A DNA stretch of 64,000 bases from Sulfuricella sp. (GTDB lineage Bacteria; Pseudomonadota; Gammaproteobacteria; Burkholderiales; Sulfuricellaceae), in assembly GCA_028714315.1 (NCBI GenBank), contig JAQTMN010000004.1:1-64000 (forward strand), given 5' to 3'. Position 1 is the first letter of the stretch; each line of letters begins with the position of its first letter. Below the pieces are notes generated by a model, which was not told the DNA's origin, did not search any database, and worked only from the letters and a program-made list of their open reading frames with translations. Shown here in pieces: positions 45,230-53,703 of the stretch. The position numbers and the translations under genes were made by a program.

Positions 45230-45305
45230 TTGTAGAAAAACCCCGTCCCACCCGCTTCTCTGGCATAATTATGCAAACGTACTTACCACACGGAGAGTGA
45301 CGAAG

Positions 45306-45920
45306 ATGGCGCGATTCAAGCCGGTTCACCAAGGACTCAAACTGCTGCCGGTCGATTTCGAGCGGCAGCTTCTTCCCGGCACCTTCGAGCACGCCCTGTC
45401 CTACCTGGTCGACCACGAACTCGATTTGTCCGAGCTCGAGGCCCGCTACCGCAACGACTACCAGGGCGCCTCTGCGTATTCTCCCGCCGTCCTACTCAAG
45501 ATCGTTCTGCTCGCCTACAGCCGCGGCATCGTCGGCAGCCGCAGGATCGAAGCGGCTTGCCGCGAGAATGTGCTGTTCATGGCGCTGTCCGGCGATAGTC
45601 AGCCTCACTTCACTACGCTTGCGGGGTTCATCGGCAACATGGGCGACATGGCCGCCAAGCTGTTTGCCCAAGTGCTTGTCATCTGCGACCGGCAGAGATT
45701 GATCGGGCGCGAGATGTTCGCCATCGACGGGGTGAAGTTGCCCTCCAATGCGTCCAAGGCCAGGAGCGGCACCCGCAAGGATTTCCAGCGCCAGGCACAG
45801 AAGATGGAGAAAGCCGCCCAGAAGATGCTGGATCAGCATCGCGCCGCCGATGCGGTTCCTCCGGACAATCCCTCGCGGTCTTGCCCTTGCCTTCGACTAG
45901 TGGTTATCATGCGTCCATGA
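45306..45920 (+). pseudogene. Truncated IS1182-family transposase
   Basis: The first 180 or so codons match the N-terminal DUF772 part of IS1182-type transposases: MARFKPVHQGLKLLPVDFER, SYLVDHELDLSELEARYRNDYQG, ASAYSPAVLLKIVLLAYSRGIVGSRRIEAACRENV. After DQHRAADAV the sequence becomes unrelated and stops 20 codons later, so the catalytic DDE core is lost (full proteins are about 450-500 residues). A 138-bp piece of the same element lies at 42209-42346. Both pieces begin at an attC core. Confidence 0.85.
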
Positions 45921-45989
45921 CGAACTCATGTCGGTACTCCCACAGGGGACTTCCTCCCCATCACATCGCGCCCATGCTGGGCGCACACC

Positions 45990-46050
45990 TTACGTTCGAG
46001 CGGGACCTTCGCGAAAAAGCCGCGTCAGGCCGCTCAACTGCACGTTAGCC
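45990..46050 (+). other. attC site 7 (approximate)
   Basis: R' gttagcc at 46044; stem gagcgggaccttcgcg / cgcgtcaggccgctc. The R'' side (cttacgttcg) is degenerate. The stretch 45921-45989 before it looks like the tail of a lost cassette. Confidence 0.65.
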
Positions 46051-46055
46051 ATTCC

Positions 46056-46766
46056 ATGTTACGTATCCGTCGCCTGACCCAGCTCCTCATCGCACTTTGT
46101 GCGTCTGCATTTGTATCTTCCTGGGTTTCCTTCGTCATTTATCGTGTTCTATCAATGACGGCTCTGCCGCTATCTGGATCTGATATCGCGAATGACATAG
46201 GGAAGGTTGAAGATATTGCTAAGCTCAAAGAAGTCACCATTGCTCTCTTTGGTGCCGCATCTGAGTTGAGAGACAGCGGGGCTCTCTTAGCAAAGTGGGG
46301 GCTAGGCTTCGTTCTTGTGTGGTCCATTATTTTGGGAACTATTGCCCTTGTAACATATCGTGAGGTCTGCAAAGCCTCAATTGGGCCCGCTCACCCAGAA
46401 GTTGAAAACTTCATCGATCGAGCTCTTGCCGGAAAGCTTGAGTTATGGAAGGTATTTTGGGGCGGGTACGTGGCCCTATCACTGCTGCTATTTTTTATTT
46501 CTGGCAGCGTCATGAAATTGCTAACGCAAGTCGGCAGTGCCACAAACTCGTTATTTCTGCTCAACGCTATTACAGGGCCGATCGCACTATCTATTCCTAT
46601 TACGATCTATCTACTCTCTGCCCTACTGGTCTGGCGATCTGCCTCAAATACGTCATCTGTCGCGTGGCACTATTTGGCTAAGGCAGTTGTTATCATAGGC
46701 ACGATTATTCCCCTGATCAGAAGCATCATTGCCACCAATGCCTTTCTTTCGGTAACCCATGGCTAA
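46056..46766 (+). CDS. Cassette 8: multi-pass membrane protein of unknown function
   Basis: A 236-residue protein with about five membrane helices (for example LGFVLVWSIILGTIALVTY, YVALSLLLFFISGSVMKLL, ITGPIALSIPITIYLLSALL). There is a soluble loop between helices 1 and 2. The codon use and composition are AT-rich compared with flanking housekeeping genes. The stop TAA is part of the attC8 R'' core ggctaac. No family is recognised. Confidence 0.65.
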   Translation: MLRIRRLTQLLIALCASAFVSSWVSFVIYRVLSMTALPLSGSDIANDIGKVEDIAKLKEVTIALFGAASELRDSGALLAKWGLGFVLVWSIILGTIALVTYREVCKASIGPAHPEVENFIDRALAGKLELWKVFWGGYVALSLLLFFISGSVMKLLTQVGSATNSLFLLNAITGPIALSIPITIYLLSALLVWRSASNTSSVAWHYLAKAVVIIGTIIPLIRSIIATNAFLSVTHG

Positions 46767-46796
46767 CCCATCATTCGAGCGCGCGCCCAAAGAGCC
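46761..46796 (+). other. attC site 8, left half only
   Basis: ggctaacccatcattcgag shares aacccatcattcgag with attC1, then breaks at cgcgcgcccaaagagcc where RAYT copy 2 material begins. No right half is found after the element. Confidence 0.7.
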
Positions 46797-46822
46797 AAAG
46801 AGGGGTCACAAAGAGCCAAAGA

Positions 46823-47744
46823 GGGGTCACATCTTGACATAACAGTCTCAAGATACGAAACTCTACCCATGGCGCGCTCCCTCAGGCTCGAATTTCCCGG
46901 TGCGATTTATCACGTGACCTCCCGTGGCAATGCCCAGCAGGCGGTCTTTGCCGACGACGAGGACCGGGAACGGTTTCTCGCTATATTGGGGGAAACGGTC
47001 ACGCACTTCGGCTGGCTCTGCCACGCCTACTGCCTGATGGACAACCACTACCATTTGATCATCGAGACGCCGGATGGCAACCTCTCGCCGGGAATGCGGC
47101 AGCTCAATGGAGTTTACACCCAACGGTTCAATCGCCGACACGGTCGCGTCGGCCATCTCTTCCAAGGCCGGTTCAAGAGCATTCTGGTGGACCGCGACAG
47201 CTACCTACTGGAGCTTTGCCGCTACGTAGTGCTCAACCCGATTCGAGCGAAGATGGTGAAAAAACTCGATGGGTATCCCTGGAGCAGCTATCCGGCGACC
47301 ATCGGCAATGCGCCCGTGCCGAACTGGCTTGCGACCGACTGGGTGCTGAGCCAATTTGGCCGCAACCGCGCAGCGGCCCGACAGAAGTACGTCGCGTTTG
47401 TGGCCGAGGGAAAGATGCTGCCCTCACCTTGGCAGGCCCTGAAAGGGCAGGTGCTGCTCGGCTCGGAGGGCTTCGTGGAACGGATGGGCACGCTGTTGGG
47501 AAGCAAAAGCGACCTGAAAGAGATTCCCCGCAGCCAGCGCTTTGCGCACCGCCCGAGCTTGGCCGATATGTTTCCGACAAGTACGCAGGGAAACAAGCCG
47601 GCGCGCGACGTGGCAATCCGACGTGCTTATCTGGAATTTGGCTATACGCTGGCTAGCATCGCGAAGCAGGCCGGCGTGCACTATTCGACCGTGAGCAAGG
47701 TCATCAAGGGTGTGCGATAGTCCGTCATGTCAAGATGTGACCCC
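46823..47744 (+). mobile_element. RAYT element copy 2 (922 bp)
   Basis: Perfect 18-bp terminal inverted repeat: ggggtcacatcttgacat / atgtcaagatgtgacccc. Same length and near-identical sequence to copy 1. One extra ggggtc end lies to the left (46801-46809). Confidence 0.9.
46869..47720 (+). CDS. REP-associated tyrosine transposase (Y1/HUH), copy 2
   Basis: The 283-residue product is identical to that of copy 1: HUH motif HYH, catalytic Tyr in GVYTQRFNRR and C-terminal helix-turn-helix. The only base differences noticed are silent or in the leader (for example ggcgcgctccctcaggctcg against ggcacgctccctcagactcg). RAYTs are normally single-copy domesticated genes, so two identical copies with defined ends indicate recent mobility. 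It interrupts attC8. Confidence 0.92.
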   Translation: MARSLRLEFPGAIYHVTSRGNAQQAVFADDEDRERFLAILGETVTHFGWLCHAYCLMDNHYHLIIETPDGNLSPGMRQLNGVYTQRFNRRHGRVGHLFQGRFKSILVDRDSYLLELCRYVVLNPIRAKMVKKLDGYPWSSYPATIGNAPVPNWLATDWVLSQFGRNRAAARQKYVAFVAEGKMLPSPWQALKGQVLLGSEGFVERMGTLLGSKSDLKEIPRSQRFAHRPSLADMFPTSTQGNKPARDVAIRRAYLEFGYTLASIAKQAGVHYSTVSKVIKGVR

Positions 47745-47935
47745 ATTATGCGTGCATTATGTGATGCGTGCGTCATGTCAAGATGTGACCCCATTATGTG
47801 ATGTGACCCCATTATGTGATGAGATGTGACCCCATTATGTGATGACCCCATTATGTGAAGATATGACCCCATTATGATGCTTTTATGATGTGACCCCATT
47901 ATGATGCTTTGTGCATTAAGACGTGACCCCGTTAT
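47745..47935. repeat. Array of degenerate RAYT right ends (tgtgaccccattatg)
   Basis: Seven further imperfect copies of atgtgaccccattatgtgat after the element's own right end, with irregular spacing of about 15-35 bp. Mirror image of the left-end array at 42347-42466. Confidence 0.85.
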
Positions 47936-48049
47936 GGTGTGCTGCAGGGTGGCGCTGCACTTGATCGGGGAGTGAGCAGGATTTCCCGTGCTGCCGGCCT
48001 GCGCGCAATCCAGTAAAATTCGGCTATCCATCTGCCATCGGACTCTCCC

Positions 48050-49237
48050 ATGATCTCGCCGTTTTCCGTTTCGCCCTTGCCTCAAATCGTTTTCGGCGAC
48101 GGCAGCCTGCGCCAGGTGCCCGCTCTGCTTCAGCAATTCGGCAAGCGCGTCCTGATCGTGACCGGCGGCCGCTCGTTCCGCTCCTCGCTGCACTGGCAGA
48201 GTTTGATCGATGCCCTGAAAGGCCGGGGCATGTCCTGGGAAGACATGGCGGTCGCGCAGGAACCTTCGCCGGGACTGGTGGACCAGGCGGTGCGCGTGTA
48301 CCGTAGCGCCGGCATCGAGGCGGTGCTGGGCATCGGCGGCGGCAGCGTGCTGGATGCCGCCAAGGCCATCGCCGGGCTGCTGCCCCACGCGCATTCGGTG
48401 ATGGATTTTCTTGAAGGCGTCGGCCCGGAGTTGCCTTACCAGGGGCCGTCGCTGCCTTTCATCGCGGTGCCGACCACCGCCGGCACCGGCTCGGAAGCGA
48501 CCAAGAACGCAGTTCTCAGCGTGCATGGGCCGCACGGCTTCAAGAAATCCTTCCGTCATGACTTGCTGGTGGCGAAATACGCGGTGATCGATCCCGCGCT
48601 GCTGGCCACCTGCCCGCCGGACTTGATCGCCGCCAATGGCATGGATGCGCTCACCCAACTGCTCGAATCTTTCGTTTCGACGCGCGCCAATCCCTTCGCC
48701 GACGCGCTGGCGCTGTCCGGCTTGGGCTACGTGCGCGACGGCCTGCTGGAATGGTACGAGGGAGACGAACAAGCGGCCGATGGCCGCGCCGGCATGGCTT
48801 ACGCCGCCTTGTTGTCCGGCATTGCCCTGGCGCAGGTCGGGCTGGGTTCGGTGCACGGCCTGGCGGCGCCGCTGGGCGCGTTTTTCCCGATCCCTCACGG
48901 CGTGGCGTGCGGCGCGACGGTGGCGGCGGCAACGGAAATCAACATCCGCGCGTTGGAGCAGCGCGAGCCGGACAGCCCGGCGCTGGAGAAATATGCCCGC
49001 ATCGGCCGGCTGTTCCGCGGCAAAGCGCATGTGGACGACGTCGGCGCGCGGGTGTTCCTGGTGCATGTGCTCAATGAGTGGACGGCGCGCCTGAAGATGC
49101 CCGGCCTGGCCGCCTACGGCGTCAGGGAAGCCGATCTGGACGGGGTCGTGGCGAACAGTCGCGGCAGCAGCATGAAAACCAACCCCATCGTGCTGACGGA
49201 CGGGGAGGTCAGGGAGATTTTGCTTCGCAGTTTGTAG
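48050..49237 (+). CDS. Iron-containing alcohol dehydrogenase
   Basis: A 395-residue group III (iron-type) NAD(P)-dependent dehydrogenase. Nucleotide-binding GIGGGSVLDAAKAIA, VPTTAGTGSEATKNAVL, and the metal-site region GMDALTQLLESFVS with GSVHGLAAPLGAFFPIPHGVACG (His ligands) are visible. Substrate is not predictable; relatives act on alcohols, aldehydes or maleylacetate. It marks the return to chromosomal DNA after the integron. No partner gene adjoins it. Confidence 0.92.
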   Translation: MISPFSVSPLPQIVFGDGSLRQVPALLQQFGKRVLIVTGGRSFRSSLHWQSLIDALKGRGMSWEDMAVAQEPSPGLVDQAVRVYRSAGIEAVLGIGGGSVLDAAKAIAGLLPHAHSVMDFLEGVGPELPYQGPSLPFIAVPTTAGTGSEATKNAVLSVHGPHGFKKSFRHDLLVAKYAVIDPALLATCPPDLIAANGMDALTQLLESFVSTRANPFADALALSGLGYVRDGLLEWYEGDEQAADGRAGMAYAALLSGIALAQVGLGSVHGLAAPLGAFFPIPHGVACGATVAAATEINIRALEQREPDSPALEKYARIGRLFRGKAHVDDVGARVFLVHVLNEWTARLKMPGLAAYGVREADLDGVVANSRGSSMKTNPIVLTDGEVREILLRSL

Positions 49238-49251
49238 AACGGGAGCGGGTG

Positions 49252-49280
49252 GTATGGCCGAATGAATTCGGCCCTACAGG
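49252..49280. repeat. Half-copy of a family A-like palindrome
   Basis: gtatggccgaatgaattcgg then ccctacagg; a similar half-copy is at 49780-49805, so the two flank the small lipoprotein gene. Confidence 0.7.
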
Positions 49281-49319
49281 ATTAACGCGGCAAGCCGTAC
49301 GTTCACCGCTTACCGTTCA

Positions 49320-49748
49320 CTACTCACCGCTTTTTCCCATCGCCCGCCCGGTCTGCAGCAGAATCTCGGCGCCGGTGGCGCTGTCGTAGGGGAATACCCC
49401 CGACTTGGCCGACACCGATATTCGGGTCGCGTTGGGGCTGATCTCCTCGAGTTCGATGTCGATATTGCGGCTGACGGATTTCGCCTTGATCACTTCCCCG
49501 CCTTTGACCTTGCCGGTGAAGCGTATCTCGATTTGCATGCGCTGGAGGGCGGCCAGGGCAGCTGTCCGGACGCTGGGAAGCGGCGCGGTGAAGGTGCGGG
49601 AAACCGTGCCGGCGGTGGTGTTGGAGACTCCCGCGGAGACCCCGGCCGAAGTGCCGGCTCCGAGCGCGCTGATCGCGACCGTCTCGCAGCCGGCCAGCGG
49701 CAGGATGCCTATCGCGAGGATCAAAATCCGGCTGGTCGGGGAAAGCAT
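49320..49748 (-). CDS. DUF3568-like lipoprotein
   Basis: A 142-residue lipoprotein: signal RILILAIGILPLAGC (lipobox LAGC) followed by a Gly/Ala/Ser segment (AISALGAGTSAGVSAGVSNT) and the DUF3568-type domain (VRTAALAALQRMQIEI, ISPNATRISVSAKSGVF). ATG at 49748 begins the signal peptide; the track start lies in a repeat. Function unknown; the family is found in outer-membrane or periplasmic settings. It ends IL-LQTGRAMGK. Confidence 0.75.
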   Translation of the reverse strand: MLSPTSRILILAIGILPLAGCETVAISALGAGTSAGVSAGVSNTTAGTVSRTFTAPLPSVRTAALAALQRMQIEIRFTGKVKGGEVIKAKSVSRNIDIELEEISPNATRISVSAKSGVFPYDSATGAEILLQTGRAMGKSGE

Positions 49749-49779
49749 GGCTGGCTGGCCGATCTGGCAAGCGGTGAGC

Positions 49780-49805
49780 ATGGCCGAATGAATTCGGCCC
49801 TACAT
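49780..49805. repeat. Half-copy of a family A-like palindrome
   Basis: atggccgaatgaattcggcc followed by ctaca; second of a pair around the DUF3568-like gene. Confidence 0.7.
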
Positions 49806-49863
49806 TGACGCGGCAAGGCCGCGCGCACCCCGCTTACCGTTCACCGCTGCCGGTTTCCCGCTT

Positions 49864-50280
49864 TCAAGTCAGCTTGCTGGTCCACTCGTCCAGTTCGACG
49901 CAGGCTTCCTTGCTGGGATCGTGCGGGTCGCGCAGTTCGTTGATCTGGCACAGATATTCGTGGCCCATCCGGTCGTGCAGATTGATGTATGGGCTCGGTC
50001 CGTAGGGTTCGAAGGCGCTGGCATCGGCGAAAATGAAGTCGTATTCGCCGTTGACGTCCACTTCCACTTTGCCGCCGTGGCTCGCGCCGTAGTCGTGCCA
50101 GCGCGTGTTGATGTCGCCGCCTGCGATGACGGGCGACATTCTCGACGTTTTTTTGTCGTGCCAAGCGACCATCACCGGTTCGGCGATGTCCAATCCCCTG
50201 ATAGCCAAGGACGATGCAAGTCCGCTCGCTACCCTGTAATCCAGGTCCATGCCCGAATAGTTGATGTGAAGTTCTTTCAT
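49864..50280 (-). CDS. Conserved hypothetical protein (AF1514/DUF5619-like)
   Basis: A 138-residue soluble protein. ATG at 50280 follows AGGAGACG, so the 27 extra track codons are dropped. The pattern VMVAWHDKKTSRMSPVIAGG, then WHDYGASHGGKVEVDVNGEYDFIFAD, resembles the AF1514/DUF5619 family found in archaea and anaerobic bacteria. That match is from memory and only moderate. The function of that family is unknown. The gene stands alone with its own promoter region. Confidence 0.6.
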   Translation of the reverse strand: MKELHINYSGMDLDYRVASGLASSLAIRGLDIAEPVMVAWHDKKTSRMSPVIAGGDINTRWHDYGASHGGKVEVDVNGEYDFIFADASAFEPYGPSPYINLHDRMGHEYLCQINELRDPHDPSKEACVELDEWTSKLT

Positions 50281-50420
50281 GATCGTCTCCTGATCGTTTA
50301 CCCCCAAGCGGGGCTTGCCGATGTGATACTTTAAAAGTAGCACAATAGCCGACAAAAACAATCGGGAATTGGGGTTGTGCGAAAGGGAAAAGGCTGATGC
50401 GAGGCGGTGAAAACCGGGGA

Positions 50421-50450
50421 GAAAGAAACCCCCATCGCGAACGATGGGGG
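50421..50450 (-). terminator. Rho-independent terminator of fabI
   Basis: On the minus strand: cccccatcg, TTCG tetraloop, cgatggggg, then TTTCTTTC. Ten bases after the fabI stop. Confidence 0.85.
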
Positions 50451-50459
50451 AGAAGTGGA

Positions 50460-51263
50460 TTAATTTCCCGCGGCGGCTTCTTCGGCGTTGCCCAGCGCGG
50501 TGATGTTGAAGCCGCCGTCAACGTAGGTGATCTCGCCGGTCATGCCGCTGGCGAGGTCGCTGCACATGAAGGCGGCGACGTTGCCGACTTCCTCGATGGT
50601 GACGTTGCGCCGCATCGGGGCGTGTTTTTCGTTGTAGGACAGCAGCTTGCTGAAATCGGCGATGCCGCTCGCCGCCAGGGTCTTGATCGGGCCGGCGGAC
50701 AGGCCGTTGACGCGGATGCCCTTGGGCCCCAGGCTCGCGGCCATGTAGCGCACGTTGGCCTCGAGGCTGGCTTTGGCCAGGCCCATCACGTTGTAATGCG
50801 GCACGGTGCGCTCCGCGCCGAGGTAGGACAGGGTCAGCAGGGCCGCGTTGCGACCTTCCATCATCGGCAGCCCGGCCTTGGCCAGCGCGGTGAAACTGTA
50901 GGAACTGATGTCGTGGGCGATCTGGAAATATTCGCGCGTGACCGAGCTGACGTAATCGCCCGCCAAGGCCTGTTTCGGCACGAAGGCGACGGAGTGGACG
51001 ATGCCGTCGAGCCCGTCCCAGTGCTTGCCGATGGCTTGGAAAAGTTGGTCGATTTGCTCGTCGCTGGCGACGTCGCAGGGGAAAATCAGGTCGGTGTTGA
51101 ATTCTTTTGCAAGGTCGGTGACGCGATCCTTGATTTTTTCATTCTGGTAGGTGAAGGCGAGTTCGGCGCCTTCGCGCTTCATGGCGGATGCGATGCCATA
51201 AGCGATGGAGCGGTTGCTGATCAACCCGGTGATCAAAATTCGTTTATTTGCCAGAAAGCCCAT
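50460..51263 (-). CDS. fabI: Enoyl-[acyl-carrier-protein] reductase FabI
   Basis: A 267-residue NADH-dependent enoyl-ACP reductase, the last step of each fatty-acid elongation cycle. Evidence: the SDR-type start [33 protein letters not shown], the catalytic pair in [19 protein letters not shown] (Tyr-x6-Lys), and [18 protein letters not shown]. The substrate-binding loop is complete. It is a single gene with a strong UUCG terminator and probably its own promoter. Confidence 0.96.
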   Translation of the reverse strand: MGFLANKRILITGLISNRSIAYGIASAMKREGAELAFTYQNEKIKDRVTDLAKEFNTDLIFPCDVASDEQIDQLFQAIGKHWDGLDGIVHSVAFVPKQALAGDYVSSVTREYFQIAHDISSYSFTALAKAGLPMMEGRNAALLTLSYLGAERTVPHYNVMGLAKASLEANVRYMAASLGPKGIRVNGLSAGPIKTLAASGIADFSKLLSYNEKHAPMRRNVTIEEVGNVAAFMCSDLASGMTGEITYVDGGFNITALGNAEEAAAGN

Positions 51264-51383
51264 TGTTTTTCCTTCTAGTGGTTTTATCCGGGATATGCTG
51301 CAAAGGTCTTCATTATATCCTAATTTTTCTTGTTAATCGGCCTGCCTGGCATCCGGAAGCGGCTTGCGCTACACTAAAACCCG

Positions 51384-53540
51384 ATGAAATCGCTCCTGTC
51401 ATTTGCGCTGCTGCCGTTGATCCTGGCGGGTTGCGGCGCTTCGCCGTGGAACAGCCCGTATCCCGCGGCTGACGAAGGCAGGAACATTGCATATTCGTCA
51501 TTTACCGAACGCCCCAAACATCTCGATCCGGCGCAGTCCTACAGTTCCAACGAGATCGCCTTCATTGGCCAGATTTACGAGCCGCCGCTGCAATATCATT
51601 ACCTGAAGCGGCCTTACACGCTGATCCCCCTGGCCGCCGCCGAGCTGCCCAAGGCGGTGTTTCTCGATGCCCAGGGCAATCCTCTGCCGGCCGACAGCCC
51701 GCCGGAAAAGATCGCTTTCAGCGTTTATGAAATACACATTAAACCGCATGTCCGCTACCAGCCGCACCCCGCCTTGGCCCGCGATGCGGGGGGGAATCTC
51801 CTGTATCGCCATTTGCAGGCGGGAGATTTGGCGAAAATACACAAACTGGCCGATTTTCCGCAAACCGGCACGCGCGAGCTGGAAGCGGCGGATTATGTCC
51901 ACGAGATCAAGCGCCTCGCCCACCCCAGGCTGAATTCGCCGATTTTCGGCATGATGAGCGAGTACATCGTCGGCCTGAAGGAATATGCGCAAACGCTGGC
52001 CAAGGCGCAGCAGGCTCTGCCGCCGGGCGGCTATCTCGACTTGGAGCGCTACCCGCTGGCCGGGGTCGAAACGGTCGATCGCTACACCTACCGGGTCAAG
52101 CTCAAAGGCAAGTATCCGCAGTTTCTTTACTGGCTGGCGATGCCGTTTTTCGCGCCGGTGCCGCCCGAGGCCGACCGCTTCTACGGCCAGCCGGGCATGG
52201 CGGAGAAGAACCTCACGCTGGACTGGTATCCGATCGGCACCGGGCCGTATCTGCTCTCGGAAAACGACCCGAACCGGCGCATGGTGCTGGAACGGAATCC
52301 CAATTTCCATGGCGAAACCTACCCGACCGAAGGCGAGCCGAACGACGCCGCCGCCGGACTGTTGACCGATGCCGGCAAGCCGCTGCCGTTCGTCGATAAG
52401 GCGGTATTCAGCCTGGAAAAGGAAAGCATCCCTTACTGGAACAAGTTCTTGCAGGGTTATTACGACGCCTCCGGGATCAGCTCCGACAGCTTCGACCAGG
52501 CGGTGCGCGTCGCTGCGCAGGGCGAGACCGATGTCACCGAGATGATGAAGGCGAAGGGCATCCGCCTGCAGACCACGGTGACCGCCTCCAGCGACTATTA
52601 CGGCTTCAACATGCTCGATCCGGTGGTGGGCGGGCTGTCCGAGCGGGCGAAGAAACTGCGCCAGGCGATTTCGATCGCGCTGGACTACGACGAATTCATT
52701 TCCATTTTCGCCAACGGACGCGGCATCCCCGCGCAGGGGCCGCTGCCGCCGAGCATTTTCGGCTTCCACGAAGGCGCGGCCGGGATCAATCCCTACGTCT
52801 ACGACTGGGCGGGCGGCAGGGCGAAGCAGAAACCGGTCGAATACGCCAGGAAACTGCTGGCCGAAGCCGGCTTTCCGGAAGGGCGCGACGCGCAGACCGG
52901 CAAGCCGCTGCTGCTCTACCTCGACATCACCGCCAACGGGCCGGACGACAAGGCTCGCCTCGACTGGATCCGCAAGCAGTTCCAGAAAATCGACCTGCAA
53001 CTGGTGGTGCGCAACACCGACTACAACCGCTTCCAGGACAAGATTCGGCGCGGCAACGCGCAGATTTTCCATTGGGGCTGGAACGCCGACTACCCCGATC
53101 CGGAAAACTTCCTGTTCCTGCTCTACGGCCCCAACGCGCGGGTCGGCAAGGAAGGCGAAAACTCGGCCAATTACGAGAATACGGAATTCGACCGGCTGTT
53201 CGAGCGCATGAAAAACATGGACAACGGCCCGGAGCGCCAGCAGATCATCGACCGCATGGTCGAGATCGCGCGCCGCGACGCGCCCTGGATATGGGGCTTC
53301 CATCCCAAGCAATACGCCCTGTACCATGCCTGGTATCGGAACATCAAACCCAACTTGATGGCCAACAACGGCCTGAAATACGTGCGCATCGACGCCGAAC
53401 TGCGCGCACGCAAACGGCGCGAGTGGAACCAGCCGGTGCTGTGGCCGCTGGGTCTGCTGTTTCTGGCGCTGGGAGCGGCGGTGGTGCCGGCGGTGATGGT
53501 CTACCGGCGCAAGGAGAGGATGGCGGCGAGGCCGAGTTGA
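51384..53540 (+). CDS. Family 5 peptide-binding lipoprotein with C-terminal membrane helix
   Basis: A 718-residue solute-binding protein of family 5 (peptide/oligopeptide type). It has a lipobox (LPLILAGC), family core FTERPKHLDPAQSYSSNEIAFIGQIYEPPL, and GWNADYPDPENFLFLLYG near the C-terminal lobe. Unusually, it ends with a predicted membrane helix (PLGLLFLALGAAVVPAVMVY) and a short basic tail, so it may be anchored at both ends. It heads an operon with two permeases and a fused ATPase, the order of yejABEF-type transporters. Substrate likely peptides; not provable from sequence. Confidence 0.85.
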   Translation: MKSLLSFALLPLILAGCGASPWNSPYPAADEGRNIAYSSFTERPKHLDPAQSYSSNEIAFIGQIYEPPLQYHYLKRPYTLIPLAAAELPKAVFLDAQGNPLPADSPPEKIAFSVYEIHIKPHVRYQPHPALARDAGGNLLYRHLQAGDLAKIHKLADFPQTGTRELEAADYVHEIKRLAHPRLNSPIFGMMSEYIVGLKEYAQTLAKAQQALPPGGYLDLERYPLAGVETVDRYTYRVKLKGKYPQFLYWLAMPFFAPVPPEADRFYGQPGMAEKNLTLDWYPIGTGPYLLSENDPNRRMVLERNPNFHGETYPTEGEPNDAAAGLLTDAGKPLPFVDKAVFSLEKESIPYWNKFLQGYYDASGISSDSFDQAVRVAAQGETDVTEMMKAKGIRLQTTVTASSDYYGFNMLDPVVGGLSERAKKLRQAISIALDYDEFISIFANGRGIPAQGPLPPSIFGFHEGAAGINPYVYDWAGGRAKQKPVEYARKLLAEAGFPEGRDAQTGKPLLLYLDITANGPDDKARLDWIRKQFQKIDLQLVVRNTDYNRFQDKIRRGNAQIFHWGWNADYPDPENFLFLLYGPNARVGKEGENSANYENTEFDRLFERMKNMDNGPERQQIIDRMVEIARRDAPWIWGFHPKQYALYHAWYRNIKPNLMANNGLKYVRIDAELRARKRREWNQPVLWPLGLLFLALGAAVVPAVMVYRRKERMAARPS

Positions 53541-53575
53541 CCGGTTGTCCGCCGATGAACACGGCACATTGCGGC

Positions 53576-53633
53576 GTAGGAGCGGCCTCCTGGCCGCGTG
53601 CTTCGGTAATCGCGGCCGGGAGGCCGCTCCTAC
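53576..53633. repeat. Palindromic repeat, family B
   Basis: gtaggagcggcctcctggcc / cgggaggccgctcctac arms, lying between the binding-protein gene and the next small gene. Confidence 0.88.
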
Positions 53634-53703
53634 ATGCTCGGCGGAACATTGTCGCCATCATGGAGTCACCGGGATTGAATGTTTCACTAACAAGGGAGAA
53701 CCC

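Noticed and set aside
45921-45989. Possible gene tail before attC7 (reads GLPPHHIAPMLGAH)
   Set aside because: No start codon or full domain remains; noted only as probable cassette debris.
47745-47935. CRISPR array
   Set aside because: Units are short and irregular, contain the element end tgacccc, and no cas genes are present.
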